In this document: positions 24,605-36,565 of the stretch, piece after piece
Position numbering within the stretch: position 1 is the stretch's first letter
Layout of the letters: each line of letters opens with the position of its first letter
Source: Elmis aenea
Taxonomy: Eukaryota; Arthropoda; Insecta; Coleoptera; Elmidae
Assembly: GCA_947652605.1 (NCBI GenBank)
Contig: OX393577.1
Location: 65,248,108 to 65,312,107 of the forward strand
DNA: 64,000 bases
Direction: 5' to 3'
The notes under the pieces: generated by a model
Databases searched by the model: none
What the model was told of the DNA's origin: nothing
Seen by the model: the letters and a program-made list of their open reading frames with translations, nothing else
Position numbers and translations under genes: made by a program

Positions 24605-25075
24605 TCTTCCAAGGATTCCTTTTCCACCGCTTTTAACCATTTATCCCGGGGTCTTCCCCTGCTCTTTTTTTCCGCTACTCCACCTGTAAGTACTTGTTTC
24701 GTTATTTTTTTTTCTCCGGCAATCTTGATATATGTCCCAGCCACCTAAGTCGCTGTGTCTTAACTAACTGCATTCATTGTATTTGGTTGACCATATAATT
24801 CCTCCAGTTCCTCATTTGTTCTTCTTCTCCATCGTTCTCTTTTTCTTAACACCCAAAATATCTTTCGTAGTTTCTTTCTTTCCCAGACCTGTATTTTTGT
24901 TTCCTTCTTTTTGATTCATTTTCCACATCTCACTCCCGTGCGTAACTTTTGGTCTTATAATTGTTTTGTAGATATTTATTTTTACTTATCCTGAGGTATT
25001 GTTGGAGCTTATGCCGCTAGATCTCGAGCTTTTACTAATTCTTTGTTTCATCTAGCTCCCTCTTCTTTTTTGATC
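24605..25075 (-). pseudogene. LINE ORF2 C-terminal fragment
   Basis: The minus-strand translation shows KSSRSSGISSNN, then YKTIIRPKVTHGSEMWKMN, an EELEELYG block, LRWLGHISRLPE and GRPRDKWLKAVEKE. These blocks follow the palm/thumb in many insect LINEs. Frameshifts and in-frame stops interrupt it. It runs directly into the mariner relic, with a shared KESLEDD-like stretch at the junction. Confidence 0.8.
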
Positions 25076-27149
25076 TTCATCAGCAAATTAAACTTTCAGC
25101 ATCGTACTGATCATTGCAGTACAATTCAAATCATAAACATTTTGAGTTCGTAAACTTTTTCTTATCAAAATGAACCTGAATGCTAGGAACGCTAACCGTT
25201 CAAAGATTAGCTCTTTACTGGAAATAAAATCTACTCGTGGACATAAAAAGTAACAACCGGAAACCGACGATATACAATTTCTCTTCAAAAGTTTTGCCAT
25301 CACACGTAACTAACTTTTTATTGTTGTAGTGGTCGAGTTGATATTTTAAAACATAAACGAGCAAATTGCTTTTTCAAATCGACCACATACAATCAATGTT
25401 TAATCATATTAGGCCAATCACAGCGCATCAAATAATAAAAAGAACTTTCCGGGCATTATATCACGGACTTATTCAATATAGTTAGGGCACCTAGGTTTGC
25501 CGCAAAGTTGTAACAGTTAATTTTTTGCACCTAAGTTTCTCCACAATATCAGCAATGTCTCGTTTAGAATAGAAAACAAATCAAGTGCTTTAAATAATTT
25601 ATAGTTTAAACATAAAAAAACTCATTATTTAAATATTTATTTTAATAAGTATTGTAAATTATAAATTTAATGTATCTCCTTTAAACAGAAAAGACACATC
25701 GTAATACTTTTGTAGCTTTAAAACACATTTATATTTAATTTCAAACAACAAATATATTAAAACACTTGTTGCTGTACTCTGTGTTGATTATGTTTTCGAG
25801 TTTTAAATGAAGATGTAACAATTCGATTTACAAGTGATTGAAACAAGATCATCACTTTACAAACCCCCACAAAGCAGTCAAGATACTTGCAAATAAATAT
25901 CTTGTTGAAACAGTTAATAAATGAAAAGAAAATACAGAAATACACAGCATGCTTTAGAATTATTAACCTCATGTTTCTGTTTGCGAAGCGGTAGCGGAAA
26001 ACGATATTTTACATAGCTTTTCACAGAAGGTTTTGAACGGAAACAGATTTCACCCCTGCCAGAGTGCAGAGTACAGCTGCATCAAAAATTGCAGCCGATT
26101 CATGAAGTGTATTAATGAACCGATATTATAAATGGGAAATAATAACATTTTCGGATGATAAATGCACGAGTGCTTTTTGTGTCACATAATTTAACATATG
26201 GCAATACGCTGTCACAATTTATCATTTTAAAATGTCTCTCTGAAATATGTGTGCGTTGGATAAAAAAAATCATGCTTAAAATGTAGTTATTTAATCATTT
26301 ATGCATAAAAAAATACACTGCAAGTTTGTTTTGGATGTAACAATGTGACAAAACCAAGTAACTGGAACTTTTATTGTCACAAAAAAGCGAACACTAAAAG
26401 CTATCAGCATGTAATTCGAAGCTTGGTAAGCAAAGTCACTTATTTGCTGACTGTAGCGTGCCAAAATCAATGTAGGGTGTCTTTCACATGAGCATAAAAA
26501 GAAGTATCTTTCACAACATTGTAATAATAATCATTTGTAAGATAAAAATTCCAAAGTAGCGTAAAAAATTATGATATGCATTGAGAAATATAAAAACAAT
26601 TCTAGCAATTATTTTTTAATCTCTTGAGACTATTGTTCAAAGTAATCCATTAAATCATTTAAATCTAAAAATACATTTAGTCGTATTTTGAGAGCAAATT
26701 TAATGTTTTAAATGTCTCAGGTTTCAAAGTTTTCAAATTAATAATTTCTTTTACTTTATGAATAAAAAATGATTTAATGTGAAAGTTGATTTTCATATTT
26801 TACGCCATGAATAACAAAAGCTTCCTTCCTTCTAGATGTGAAGCTGTTAAAAAATTTATACAAAAAATCTTTGAGATGAAAAAAAGCATTTTTTAATATT
26901 CAGAGTTCGGATGAGTGACAGCCAAAACTTATCCTCGCTGAAGAAATTTTAAACTGTTTTATAACAGAATACGGATACATACTTTAAAAATGTGGTTTAA
27001 ATAAGAATCAAGTTTATTTAAAAAAAAAAAAAATGCATTGCAGCGGTAGTTTTGTGAAATTTATTGAAAAATGTTGCTTCTTGTTTTTTATTTTATCTTT
27101 GGTGCTAATTCATGAGCAGTTTCACATTTATTTCATTAGTAAAAGAAGT
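25076..27149. other. AT-rich noncoding DNA, nothing recognised
   Basis: The open frames at 25088-25303 and 25757-25972 (both -) show no motif. No repeat structure is apparent. Confidence 0.45.
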
Positions 27150-28030
27150 TTCGTTGGAAAAAAAAATCTTCTGTCGAAGCGATGCAAAGTAATAATTTTT
27201 TGTACTAACGAAATAACGCGAAACTAAGTTTTTACCGTAAATGTAGCTTGAAAATATTTTTTCCCCTAAGAAAACAGCGCCAAAGAGTGAATTTTTTGCG
27301 CTTATAGAAGCAGGAAGAATTTGTGATTTTTTCTACTGACGAAGCAGCGCCAAACTGTAATTGTAATTGCAATTAATTCGCCCGAAGCTATGATTTCTTC
27401 CTGCAAAAAAACAAGACAAAGCTGAGCTTTTTCCTGCTGACGAGCAGTGCCAAACTGTAATTTCTTTCTGCTTACGATGTGTCGCGAGGCTTCTACTTTT
27501 TCCTGCTAAATTAGCACGACGAAGCTATGATTTTTCCTGCTGACGCAGTAACGTAAAACTATTTTTTTTCTACGACGAACTGGCACGATGCTATTATTAT
27601 TTTCAGGTTAACAAGCAGGGTGGAGCGGTAAATTTTCCTGCTGACGAATTAGCGACAAGTGAGTTGTTTCCGCTAAGTAAATAGCGCAACTCTTTATTTT
27701 TTTATGACGAATAGGCGCGTTGCTGTAATGTTTTTTCTGTTTATCAAGAATTGCAAACTCCTTTTGTGTCGAAGTAGCGCGATGATTTTTTTTTTTTTTA
27801 GGGAAAAACGGGTGACACTATGATTTTATTTGCTGAGGAAGTAGCTAAAATGTGAATTTTTCCTGCGGAGAAAGTAGTGAAGTTTCAGGATTTTTCCCAC
27901 CTAAGAATCAGTAAAGCCATGATTTTTCCTGCTCACAATGAGTTTCTTCTGCTTTTGAGGTAACGCGATTTTATCATGTTATCCTGCTAAAAACGCTGTG
28001 ATTTTCCTGCTGAAGGAACAGCATGAAATG
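27150..28030. repeat. Degenerate minisatellite-like array, unit about 36 bp
   Basis: A loose unit of the form CCTGCTGACGAAGTAGCGC followed by AAACTGTGATTTTT recurs about twenty times with many indels. Clear units begin near 27332, 27430, 27468, 27500, 27536, 27636, 27840, 27920, 27986 and 28005. Spacing is roughly 32-50 bp. Other anchors are GCGCCAAA and ATGATTTTTCC. No open frame crosses it. The array is strongly diverged, so it is probably old. Confidence 0.75.
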
Positions 28031-30259
28031 TAAAACTGTTTAGGAGGATACTATTTAATTAAGTTTTTAATAAAATACGATCACATGAAATAAACGATTT
28101 AAGAAAAACTCTTTCCTTCTGGGAACATAATTTTTGGGGCCCTATTACATTGGAGATTTTATGAATCATGCATTTACCGAATAAAAACAATAAGTAACGG
28201 CGCGATAACAAGAAATTGCGTTAAAAGAAATAACAAATGACGGCGTTCTTCAGCCAACGGCTAGTTACTCCGTTTCTTTATCTGTTCCATTTATGTGGCC
28301 AGCTTGGATTTATGTTTTAAGAACTGTTTCTATTACCGAAAACAGATATATATTGGAAGAGGTCCGTTTGATTGTCTTCTATCACATATTTTGCTGTGAA
28401 TAAAGTTTCAAACGTTTATTAGGTCAAAAGTTTTGCTGGAAACGAGAGTTCTATACTTTTAAACAAGGCTAAAGTCTAATAAAAAAAAAGTAAATAAATA
28501 ATGAACTCGTGTTTGCAGTGATATTTTAAAACCGCTGTGTTTAAACAGAGAGGCATGGCATGTTTTACTTGCGAACATTAAAACCTCACCGTATTGTCTT
28601 AAATTTTGAATGTTGTTTAAAAATTTTCTGGTTCAATGTGTACTTTTACTTTTAACAAATATTTATGTATACAGATTGATTCATATTCGATTCAAATTTG
28701 CATTTATTATTAAAGGTAGACCATTTGATTAAAGGGCTGTTTTGGGTTCTAAAATAATTGCTGGTGAATAATATCAAAACACATTTCAGATATCTGCAAC
28801 TCTAAAAAAAAACTGAAAAAAATTGCTATAACTATATTTTTTAGCTCTGCAAAAACTTTTTTATACATTCTGCATTAATTAGTTTAGTTAACTTTTTAAT
28901 TTTTTTTTGTTAATTGTCTTATTTTTTAAAATAGCCAAATTTTATTTTTACATAGGTTTATTTTTACCAAGACATATTATGTTTTAAAAAAAATCACTTG
29001 AATGCTATCTACATTCATTGGTAGGTATTGTAAAATAACATCATAACCATTCTATCGAAGATAAATAATTATAACTATAATTTTGTATGAACATTCTTTA
29101 ATGTAATTACAAAAATAATGAATTATTTTGTTTTAAAATTCATATTAGTTGTAAACTTTTGAACATTTACTTGCATACTTTAGTTTTTGTTTGTTTTCCC
29201 ATAAATAAATCATAATTTTTATGAACTGTTCCTGAATCCAAAACCAATATGAATTCGTTTTGTATTTAATGGCCTAAATTGTTTATCTAGCAATGTGTTG
29301 ACCTAAAAATCGCTCAGGCAGGCAACTGGGAAATGCATATCTTCGTAAAATAAAAGTTCGCTCTCCAACGTAAAACTTGAAATTGTATTGGTTTGACCTA
29401 AAACTTAGCTGCCTAATAAAAGAAATGCATTATTCACGAAGTTGTAAATTCCGACTTGGCAATCAAGAATGTTTTTCTATGATTTTTTTGTTTTAAACAA
29501 GTCGCTCTCTTGCAATTAAAGTAACGTTGGGTTCAAAAAATAAACTAACTTGTTTTTCCAAGAAACTGATTAAACTAAGACAACATTAAAAATAAATAAA
29601 CTACAGTTTCAGTGCTCAGTCCAATAAAAATTTAACTAGGTTTTAAATACGGCTGTAAAAATACTTGATTTCGGGGCTTTCGAGAAGGTATGACATCCAA
29701 GACTTTTGTCTTGTTTCTTGATTGTTTAATTAATAATAATTTTCACACAGACACAAAAAAAAAACCTAAAATATCCTTTACAGCTGCGTTTTCGGGGTAG
29801 TATTATTTTTATTATTTTTATTGTATTTATTCAATTTATATCAATATTAAACTAGTAACACTAAGCCGTTGGCTTATCCCGAAGCAGGCCAAAATGTGCG
29901 TTAATGGTGCAAAGAGATGGTTTAATTCTTTTAAAGCAATAATTTTTGCAACAATTTGGTTTAAAAGTTTAGCTTCCATTGATGAACGAAACAGAATTTT
30001 GCAATCTAGCACTCTATTACAACAGCAAAGGTTGGTTCTTTTTTTGAAAGAACTCAAACATTTTAGAAACAGGTGGCAAGATTTTTTTCTGAAGCAAAAT
30101 TTGTTGCATTTGAATTAGGTATAACCCCAAATGACGAAGAGCAATCAAGGGCCAAGAGATCAGGTAAATGCGGATAGAGGTGACACACCAGAACATTTTA
30201 AAAGAACTGTATATTTTGTATACTGGATACAATTATTTCCCAAATTCACACACGCTTTA
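28031..30259. other. AT-rich noncoding DNA, nothing recognised
   Basis: The open frames at 29836-30118 on both strands overlap each other and have no motif. Confidence 0.45.
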
Positions 30260-30420
30260 CACCTTTGAAGAACAATCAGAATTTTTTTTCACCAGTATTA
30301 AATTTTTAAATTTAATCCCTCAACCACCTCACTTTCTCTCAATATCTTCCAACGCTATTCCCTTGGCATTCTATCAAAGGCTTTAGTCAAATCAATAAAA
30401 CACAAGTACAACGTCTTTGA
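30260..30420 (-). pseudogene. Short LINE reverse transcriptase fragment
   Basis: Minus-strand reading from 30418 gives LYLCFIDLTKAFDRMPRE, containing the conserved FIDLxKAFD motif of the RT palm with its first catalytic aspartate. It is followed by a stop and WKILRESEVVEGLN in another frame. It is only about 160 bp long, truncated on both sides. Confidence 0.75.
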
Positions 30421-31585
30421 ATGTTCCAATAAACAACTTGAATAATTTAACAAAAAAAAAACTAAATTTACCATTATATTATAACTTTTCATGGTTAAAT
30501 ACAGGGAATTGTGCTGCACGAAAGATATGCTTTGATAGTTATCAAAACAATTTTATTTTCGTTCTCAAAGTATTAATTAGGTACGTCACTTTCAAAATAC
30601 ATTTATTTTTACCTTTTTTCAAAGGTTTAGTTTTTTTTATCTGTCGCCAAAGCATAAATAAATTTATCACAAATAAACGAAACCCTATGGTTCATAGACA
30701 AAGAATGGCTTAATAAAAATTCTGCACCGATTTCAAAACCATCGTACCTATTTCTGTAATTTTATTCTACAGCTGTTAATTTACTTGGTAAAATTCTTAT
30801 ATACACATAAACAAAATGTATGTTTCAAAGTGAAGAACACCAAGAAGGTTTATATAACCCAAGTCAACATAAATTTACGCGAGCCAAGAAGTCTCGTTGG
30901 TCTAATTAAATGATTATTTGCCTAATGTTCTACTATTATCAAATTTACTCAAGAACTTGTTAATTATTAAAGTTAATTACGTTACGTTGCATCATAATAT
31001 ACCGCTCTGAGCGAAGAAATGTTTACTTTACACCTACATTTGCGCATCGAACGTGCCGTAGTATTTAAACGAGTGTTAACAACAATATTTTTCTATGGGC
31101 ACCTGCTCTTCCGTCCTAATTGTTAATCTAATCAAGATCGATGTAGGTAATGAACTTATACATGCTGGTGCTAGGTAACTAATGCGTCTTTCCATACTTT
31201 TTTGACGCCGAAATTAAAATTTCGTTAATAATAGATACGGTGTATGCAAAATATTGCCTGTACCTTCGTAATTATGGTGTACGGTCATGAATAAAGAACG
31301 GGAATATATGCAAATACATATTGTGGTAAATTTTATGAGCTTTTTGACATAAAGCTTATCTTAAAACTGATATCCGGGTATATATTGTAGTTTTAAAGCC
31401 GGGAGCCGCATGGCCAAATTATGCATGGACAATATTGGGTTCGTTAAAAACCCTTTTTGTCGTTACGCAATTTAAATCAGTTTTGAAATACTAATAGAGA
31501 TTAAGTGGAACGAAAGAAACATATATTTACATTAATTTTCATAAAAGTCCGTTAAATAAAGTCATAAATTTTGGAAATTTATTAA
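30421..31585. other. AT-rich noncoding DNA, nothing recognised
   Basis: A 98-codon frame at 30417-30713 (+) has no family motif and is not supported as a gene. Confidence 0.45.
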
Positions 31586-31813
31586 TCCTTGTCAGGCGGC
31601 ATAGGTACAATTATAACTTTTTAGTTTTTAAATTGCAATAACTTTTTTTCTGGAAACCGTAGAGGGCTAAAGTTTTGTGACATCTCTACATTTTTGATCT
31701 AGATTATAAGATAGGCTAAATTTCAGAAAAATATTTCCCCTCTTCCGAGATAAGGGGTCAAGTTGTTTTTTCATCCATAACAGGCGGCATAGGTACAATT
31801 GTACCTTCATATA

Positions 31814-32918
31814 CAGGGTGTCCCCATTATACACGGCAAAAAAGTATGTGCATATTCCTGAGTGAAAATGATGACCATTTGTCAAATATTTTGTTATCCG
31901 AAAATGCTTCCTTTCAAAGTTAGAGACCTCCAAAGTTGCAAGAAAAAAAATTCAAAAAATTGAATACGTCCTAGCCGTTTAAGCTGGAGCTATCAAACTT
32001 GGCCGAAATGTTTGGGTGTTTTCCATTGACTTTGTGGGATAATTAGAAAGAAAACACGTAATTGGAAGTATGATTTATAGTCAGGTCATCCGCTTACCAT
32101 CTTCAGAATTTTTTTCTCTGGAATAAAATTGAAAATGTCATTCGTCCATAAGAAAGTACGACTTAAGAGGAAACAATTCGTCCCTCTTTGTTTTTTGCTG
32201 TGAACGTAGCCGTTTTGGAGAAAATTAGCGCTGAAGAAGGATCGACAAACTCTGTTTATACACCTCAAATATTTTTTTTTACTAAACTTAGTTGGCTAAT
32301 GTCATGCTTGACTAAAGGCTTGTTCATAATAAACTAAGTGAATGTCGGCTAATTCGTTAAGAGTATACAAGTTTGTGTCTGACATTTTTAAAAAAAGCTT
32401 AGGTTATGAACAAGCCTTAAGTCAAGCATGACATTAGCCAACTAAGTTTAGTTAAAAAAAATATTTGAGGTGTATAAACAGAGTTTGTCGATGCATCTTT
32501 AGCGCTAATTTTCTAGAAAACGGCTACGTTTACAGCAAAAAACAAAGAGGGACGAATTGTTTCCTCTTAAGTCGTACTTTCTTATGGACGAATGACATTT
32601 TCAATTTTATTCCAGAGAAAAAAATTCTGAAGATGGTAAGCGGATGACCTGACTATAAATCATACTTCCAATTACGTGTTTTCTTTCTAATTATCCCACA
32701 AAGTCAATGGGAAACACCCAAACATTTCGGCCAAGTTTGATAGCTCTAGCTTAAACGACTAGGACGTAATCGATTTTTTGAATTTTTTTTTTGCATTTTT
32801 GGAGGTCTCTAACTTTGAAAGGAAGCATTTTCGGATAACAAAATATTTGACAAATGGTCATCATTTTCACTCAGGAATATGCACATACTTTTTTGCCGTG
32901 TATAATGGGGACACCCTG
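31814..32918. mobile_element. 1,105-bp near-perfect foldback MITE, CAGGGTGTCCCC ends
   Basis: The arms (31814-32331 and 32404-32918, about 515 bp each) are near-identical reverse complements around a ~72-bp loop. They generate two mirror-image 60-codon frames (32086-32268 minus, 32465-32647 plus) that differ by only a few residues. TA flanks both ends (31812-31813, 32919-32920). The empty site is deducible because the element sits in one of the piggyBac's inverted subterminal repeats; the other copy (34231-34250) reads straight through. It is noncoding, and the mirror frames are by-products. Confidence 0.95.
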
Positions 32919-33006
32919 TATTTTGTATGAAATTATGGGGGAAAACATTTTTTTAAAATAGTAATTTACTTTTAAAAATAGTAAGAAATAGTTGATTTAC
33001 ATTTAT

Positions 33007-34060
33007 TTATAAAAGAACATTTTTTAATTTATTTTCTTCTACGTCCATCTTTGTTACTGAGTGTTCATCGCAAACAGGTTTCGCGCAAACTACGCAGGAC
33101 TTCCTAGTCTTACGTTGTTTCCGATTCGGTTCTCGGCAGACATAACAACTGCCAACGAGAGGTGAGGATCCGCGACTACCATGAGGTACTTGAGGACCTG
33201 CTGCCTCTGGTGCTACCACAATCCGTCGTCCAAGTACCATTTCTACTGCACATCGAAGAAAATGGTTTCTCATCGACATCCGGTTTGTACCACGAGCTTC
33301 GATTGCATGCACATAACTGATTGGCCAAATCTTTCAGGAACTTTCTTCGTTGATCGTTGGCCCTGAGCCGTGGGTTGTGTGTGTTCTCTGTAGATGATGC
33401 AGGATGCTAACCCAGTGACGTCAAACATGTTATAGAAAAATGCTAGAGGCCAACGCAATGTTCTTCATTTCACAGTGTACTCGCCCAACATTTTGTCCAT
33501 AACATCAACTCCGCCTTTGGAATTGTTGTAATAGTTTATCATTTCTGGCTTGGGTGCTTGTGTCCCTTCGACTTCTCCCGTCATTTGCATGGATGACAAA
33601 AGCACGACTGATTTATTCTTCTTTGTCACATATAAACAGATTGTTGCATCACGATTTTAGGCAAAATTTGTCGAATTTACAGGCCTCTTTTTGGCAGGTT
33701 GCTTGACATAAATCTCTTGTTTTTTCTCACTGTACCCACCTCTTTGTCGTATGATGTTACGAGATCTTGTTTGTGTACTTAGCAGTGGATCACTATGCTA
33801 TTGAGTTCCATTCTTAGCAGTCCAACTGTCATTCACACTTTGAGATACAGGCTCATCCTCAACGCTTTCTTCTTGTCGTATTCTTTTTCCTGCTCTATGA
33901 TCATTTCTTGCTCGATGTCTGACTTTTCCTCAGCTGAAACATCCGCTGGTGGTACATAGTTTTCGTCATTAGATGCAGCATATGATTCTTGCTCATATTC
34001 AGAATCAGATTCTTCAAATACTGAATGTGTATCAAAGGTCTACTTATGTTGTGATAAGAA
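33007..34060 (-). pseudogene. piggyBac-like transposase relic
   Basis: Reading minus from 34060: an acidic N-terminus (ESDSEYEQESY), then after frame changes SWTAKNGTQ and LLSTQTRSRNIIRQRGG, the start of the piggyBac core. A deletion has removed the middle of the catalytic domain. The relic resumes at KKNKSVVLLSSMQMTGEVEG and KPEMINYYNNSKGGVDVMDK, which contains the paired aspartates near the end of the catalytic core, then RWPLAFFYNMFDVTGLAS. The C-terminus has the family's cysteine-rich finger (CYVCRE, SCVVC, PVCDEH), ending at 33007. With stops, frameshifts and no first catalytic aspartates it cannot be active. Confidence 0.92.
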
Positions 34061-34303
34061 CGCATATATTCAGCATCTTTTTGCAGGTGCCTGTTATATA
34101 ATCAAAACAAAATATCTAAGTAGTGTTGAAATAAGCAAAAGATCACAAAACATGACTTAAGCAATGTGTAGATATTAAATATTATCCATTTCCCGTATAA
34201 AAAAATTTTATTTACTAAGAATTTTCATACAAAATATATGAAGGTACAATTGTACCTTTACCGCCTGTGACGTTGTAAAATTATGCCGCCTGATGAGGGT
34301 TAA

Positions 34304-35283
34304 ATGATAAGCAGAAAAAGGAATGGAAACTGTATTGAATTTGAATTTGGTTCAGTCCAGAGCAAAATAATGTAAATAATAAAAATTAAATTTTATGTTT
34401 CATGAGCAAATCTTAAATTATTTAAGTGTCATTATAAATCAGGGTTGGCCTGATTTAAATCAATTGTAAATCAAAATTGTGATCAAAGTAAAAATAAAAT
34501 GTAGACAAACTAATTAAGACATCTACTACATCTACTACGCAAGCCAGAAAGCAGGTACGTAAAACTTGGATGGTAAAAGAAGGTTGAGGAAAAAAGAAGC
34601 ATAGAAAAACAAAGAACAACATGGGAAAACGAATATTTATATTAATAAAGTTTTTACATGTTTTCAATAATATGTCAACACGGTGTCTTCAGTAAAATAA
34701 ACAAAGCAAAACCTGTACCCGCAGGTTCTGAAAATTGTTCAGCGTTCAACACTTTGTGAAATTACCGTTAACTTTATTTCTTTTTATATTATAGTGTAAA
34801 ATCTCGTGTATCCTTCGTTAAAATTTAAAGATCAGCGGAAGCTGCTGTGAAAAGACGGCGCTGCGATCCGCTGCGAGCTCGCTATGATTAAAAAGAGGAA
34901 AACATCATATATTTTAACCCTGCCGATAACGTGCAGTACCTAAAAAAGAAACGGGAAGATGATTAAACAGAGCAGCAGGGTTGTATGTGGCTGCAAGGCG
35001 AGGCATTTGCTTGTACTATATTATAGCAGTAAAACGGTTGTGCAGTTTTTATTTTATGTTGTCTATACTTTTTGATTGATCGTTATAAGCAACAACCCAT
35101 TTCGAACATTTCACAGACAATAGACGCTAAATTGGGATTAATAGTAAATTGTACAAATAAATGAATTATTATTTGTTAGTGTCCTCAAGCTCAACTTTAA
35201 ATAGGGTGTCACAGACTTTGGGTATATTTTTTGTTACTTAAAAATTAATCTTTAACTCCAAAAGGCGTCTAATTATTTTAATA
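34304..35283. other. Noncoding DNA containing a LINE scrap
   Basis: Apart from the LINE scrap at 34503-34640, nothing is recognised. A GC-richer patch lies at 34830-34900. Confidence 0.45.
34503..34640 (+). pseudogene. LINE ORF2 C-terminal scrap
   Basis: The phrases CATCTACTACGCAAGCCAGAAAG, AAAACTTGGATGGTAAAAGA and CAACATGGGAAAACGAA align in order with 5104-5212 of the LINE fragment at 4870-5360. It is a ~140-bp relic of the same family and has no coding capacity. Confidence 0.65.
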
Positions 35284-36563
35284 CAGGTAACCCTGCTACA
35301 GCAAGGTATAATACAACACGGTTTCGCTCTAACACAATCAGAAAATTTGCAGAAACCCTCGTATAACACTGTACTTTTATGTATTTAACGAACGTATGTA
35401 TTTGAAACTGGAGATTTATTTAGAGAGTGGTTTTTAAAGTATTTGGTGCCAGAGGTTGAAATTTATTTAAAAAAGAAGAATTAGGACTTTAAGGTGCTGT
35501 TACTAATAGATAATGCTTCAGGTCACTTACAACATTTGAGACGTACGAACGTCCAAGTAGTGTTTCTACCACCAAACACTACTTCGTTGCTCCAGCCGTT
35601 GGATCAAGGTATAATTTATACCTTTAGAACTTACTACACTAGACCATTACAATGGATTTTAGACATAACTGAATCGAGATCAATTGGTGTAATGGAGGCT
35701 TGGAAGCAATTTTCGATTAAGCACTGTATCGAAATCATATCCTTATCGTTGAAAGAACTAAAAACCAACGACGCTAAATGCATGTTGGAAAAAGATTTGG
35801 CCATCGTCAGTTGAAACAGAAAACGAACTTGAATCGTTAGAAATGGAATTGTTGGCTTATAAGAACTTGCTAAATCGATCGGAGGCGATAGTTTTGAGGA
35901 TATGGCGTTCGAGATTCATTGATGGAAGAAGAAATTGACGAAGCGGATTAGCTGGAAATGGCATCAGAAGTTGTAAATCAAGTCGATTCTGAGGAGAACA
36001 GCAGTGATGAAGATTGTGAATTTAGTAAATTAACAAATATTACGGGAAGGCTTTAGCTGAGTTAAAAATCTAGAATTATTTTTCTTGAATGCAGACCCAT
36101 TCGCTGAAAGAAGCCGAAAATTCAAATGGGAGCTGGAAAATTACCTATCTCCTTACCAGGAAATCTACAACGACCTTTTAAGGACCAGCAAACAAACCAA
36201 AATTAGATTTTTTAAAGAGGGCAGAAGAGGCAAATGAAGAAAAGGATTCAGAGAGTGAAGGTGATGTAATTCAAGGGAAAAAACGTTTACGTTTGTTTGT
36301 ACCGAGCAGTGATGAGGAAGAAAATTAGTAAATTAAGGATATTAAAATGAGAATAGTTTTCATACATAATTTGTTTTTTTTCGTTTTGTGTTATACACAA
36401 TGTACATATGTTAATATTTTCAATAACTTAAGTTATTTGTTTTTGATAAGTTTTTGGACCCTTACCCCCCTTTTTCTACTGGCTCTGGGTCTCATTTAAC
36501 ACAGTTTCTCACAACATGCCATTTTCTAGGAACCTATCTACCGTGTTATAGAAGGGTTACCTA
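35284..36563 (+). mobile_element. Tigger/pogo-type DNA transposon, internally deleted
   Basis: The left end CAGGTAACCCTGCTACAGCA pairs with the inverted right end TAGGTAACCCTTCTATAACA. TA flanks both sides (35282-35283, 36564-36565). CAGGTAACCC-type termini and TA targets fit the Tigger branch of pogo elements. The ~1.3-kb length against about 2.5 kb for autonomous Tiggers matches the loss of the DNA-binding half of the transposase. Confidence 0.88.
35403..36330 (+). pseudogene. Tigger/pogo DDE_1 transposase relic
   Basis: The preserved part starts ETGDLFREWFLKYLVPEVEIY, passes a stop near 35483, and continues as VLLLIDNASGHLQHL and VVFLPPNTTSLLQPLDQG. The two aspartates in these motifs are separated by 30 residues, as in pogo-group DDxD enzymes. 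The frame closes at 35812, but the following bases continue the protein in another frame (ETENELESLEMELLAYKNLL), then an acidic tail (VDSEENSSDEDCEF ... LFVPSSDEEEN, stop near 36330). The N-terminal CENP-B-type helix-turn-helix and the first catalytic aspartate are missing. Confidence 0.88.
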
Positions 36564-36565
36564 TA

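Larger units (their letters stand above)
31586..34299 (-). mobile_element. piggyBac element, internally deleted, carrying a nested MITE
   Basis: TTAA target sites flank the element at 31582-31585 and 34300-34303. The terminal inverted repeats read TCCTTGTCAGGCGGCATA on the left and CCCTCATCAGGCGGCATA on the right (inverted). Subterminal repeats containing AGGTACAATTGTACCTT occur near both ends. Without the 1.1-kb MITE at 31814-32918 the element would be about 1.6 kb, shorter than autonomous piggyBacs (about 2.4 kb or more), in agreement with the coding deletion described for the transposase relic. Confidence 0.92.

Noticed and set aside
24410..24748. 112- and 71-codon plus-strand frames
   Set aside because: They are antisense to the mariner relic and LINE fragment.
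30417..30713. 98-codon plus-strand frame
   Set aside because: AT-driven composition (N, F, K, L) with no motif, in a region without splice signals.
32086..32647. Two nearly identical 60-residue proteins on opposite strands
   Set aside because: They are mirror images created by the foldback MITE arms. The few differences show no coding-type pattern and no family is matched.
33181..33366. 61-codon plus-strand frame rich in cysteine and histidine
   Set aside because: It is antisense to the cysteine finger of the piggyBac relic.
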